DNA of 64,000 nucleotides, from assembly GCF_023634845.1 (NCBI RefSeq), contig NZ_JAMLJL010000003.1, positions 62,001 through 126,000 of the forward strand, given 5' to 3'. Every line of letters starts with the position of its first letter. The first letter of the stretch is position 1. The translations under genes were made by a program, and so were the position numbers. The DNA comes from Flavobacterium amniphilum (GTDB lineage: Bacteria; Bacteroidota; Bacteroidia; Flavobacteriales; Flavobacteriaceae). This document shows positions 63,330 through 64,000 of this stretch, in pieces. A model generated the notes under the pieces. It searched no databases, was not told the origin of the DNA, and was given only the letters and a program-made list of their open reading frames with translations.

Positions 63330-63779
63330 TTATGCTAAAAGTTTTTTAACAACATTTGAAATGGTTTTACCATCAGCCTGGCCTGCCAAAGCTTTTGAAG
63401 CTGCTCCCATTACCTGACCCATAGCTGCCATACCGGAGAAGCCACCGTCAGCAATAATCTTCGCTACTGCCGCTTCAACTTCAGCTTCTGATAATTGTGC
63501 CGGTAAGAATTTTTCAATTACTGCTACCTGTGCAATTTCCGGTTCTGCTAAATCAGGACGGTTTTGTTCAGTATAAATAGCAGCACTATCCTTACGTTGT
63601 TTTACTAAACGCTGTAATAATTTGATTTCTTCATCAGCTGACAATTCTTCTTTGGCGCCACTTTCGGTTTGCGCCAATAAAATAGCCGACTTGATTGCTC
63701 TTAAAGCTTCCAATGCAACTGTATCTTTAGCTCTCATGGCAGTTTTCATCTCATCCATGATTTGTGCAGATAAACTCAT
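63330..63779 (-). CDS. GatB/YqeY domain protein
   Basis: A 149-residue protein matching the YqeY family, related to the tail domain of the GatB amidotransferase subunit. Family features are MKTAMRAKDTVALEALRAIK, LLQRLVKQRKDSAAIYTEQN, FLPAQLSEAEVEAAVAKII and the Gly-rich end GQVMGAASKALAGQADG. It may act near tRNA-dependent amidation or tRNA handling, but its role is not settled. It follows ftsZ after a terminator, the usual flavobacterial neighbour. Confidence 0.93.
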   Translation of the reverse strand: MSLSAQIMDEMKTAMRAKDTVALEALRAIKSAILLAQTESGAKEELSADEEIKLLQRLVKQRKDSAAIYTEQNRPDLAEPEIAQVAVIEKFLPAQLSEAEVEAAVAKIIADGGFSGMAAMGQVMGAASKALAGQADGKTISNVVKKLLA

Positions 63780-63891
63780 ACTCTTCTTCTATCTTTTATA
63801 ATGTAAAGCCAGATTTTTAACAAACCTAAACTTATACTCAAATTAATAATTCATTAAAAATCCCCGTTATCCGGAAATGCGATGCGAAGTT

Positions 63892-63930
63892 AAAAAAAAT
63901 AACCCGAAAAATCCATGGAAATTTCGGGTT
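63892..63930 (-). terminator. Terminator after ftsZ
   Basis: Stem AACCCGAAA (63901-63909) with TTTCGGGTT (63922-63930), minus-strand T run beyond it (63892-63899 read as T). Confidence 0.88.
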
Positions 63931-63953
63931 ACAGTAATTTAGGTTCACGTTAT

Positions 63954-64000
63954 TTAGTCAACATTATCATGAAGGAAAGAATTATTTGAACGCAACTGAA
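63954..64000 (-). CDS. ftsZ: Cell division protein FtsZ (C-terminal end only)
   Basis: Only the last 14 or so codons are in the window: they read QLRSNNSFLHDNVD then stop. This matches the C-terminal peptide of flavobacterial FtsZ as I remember it (LRSNNSFLHDNVD), which carries the conserved partner-binding tail. The GatB/YqeY gene downstream is the expected neighbour. The call rests on a short peptide plus context. Confidence 0.75.
   Translation of the reverse strand, partial: QLRSNNSFLHDNVD

Overview
The window is chromosomal DNA of a member of the Flavobacteriaceae, most likely the genus Flavobacterium. The support is: the 5' part of gldK (gliding motility / type IX secretion) beside topA and an arginase-fold gene; STN/carboxypeptidase-regulatory TonB receptors with DUF4249 lipoproteins; a short primary sigma factor of Bacteroidota type; repeated TAnnTTTG promoter boxes with an upstream TTG; near absence of Shine-Dalgarno sequences; and low GC. 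No phage, transposase, CRISPR array or rRNA operon is present; there is one tRNA, tRNA-Arg(CCG).

Layout. 1-4.6 kb (minus): gldK, arginase-fold protein, topA. 4.6-5.4 kb: a long tandem array. 5.4-13.9 kb: an orphan protein, a membrane protein, miaB, a stand-alone sigma-54 activator, lptE-like, a repeat-containing protein, secG, groES-groEL. 13.9-20.6 kb (minus): DUF2490 protein and a complete tripartite RND pump. 20.9-25.6 kb (minus): DedA protein, two beta-carbonic anhydrases and a SulP transporter. 25.7-28.5 kb (minus): a probable metal operon of HYC_CC_PP-type protein, TonB receptor and secreted HMA protein. 28.7-30.8 kb (minus): three very small genes for double-glycine-leader peptides with EF-hand-like loops, next to exosortase XrtF and its partner. 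30.9-32.3 kb: GAF/fRMsr-like protein and a transglutaminase-like lipoprotein. 32.3-38.8 kb: an accessory region of repeats, orphan small secreted or membrane proteins, a DoxX protein and a Tat-signal threonine aldolase. 38.7-42.7 kb: rpsO, pnp, a lipoprotein and a displaced second pnp 3' end. 42.9-51.9 kb: an STN TonB receptor operon with three DUF4249 lipoproteins and an MG2/plug-like protein. 52-57 kb: rpoD, a lipoprotein, two paralogous surface proteins, rpe. 57.2-62.7 kb (minus): a second complete RND pump. 62.7-64 kb: a 21-bp array, tRNA-Arg, a GatB/YqeY gene and the 3' end of ftsZ.

How genes work together. Two pumps each carry adaptor, inner-membrane transporter and outer-membrane channel in that transcriptional order. 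SulP plus two carbonic anhydrases forms a plausible bicarbonate/CO2 module. The receptor operon at 42.9-51.9 kb looks like an uptake system in which DUF4249 lipoproteins partner the receptor at the surface.

The most interesting material is the trio of peptides at 28.7-29.6 kb. All three have GG at residues 22-23 followed by one EF-hand-like loop. Two of them share an inverted-repeat element exactly 37 nt before the start codon, and the trio lies beside an exosortase for which I know of no established substrate. Also notable are three tandem arrays with periods near whole helical turns and the second pnp 3' end.
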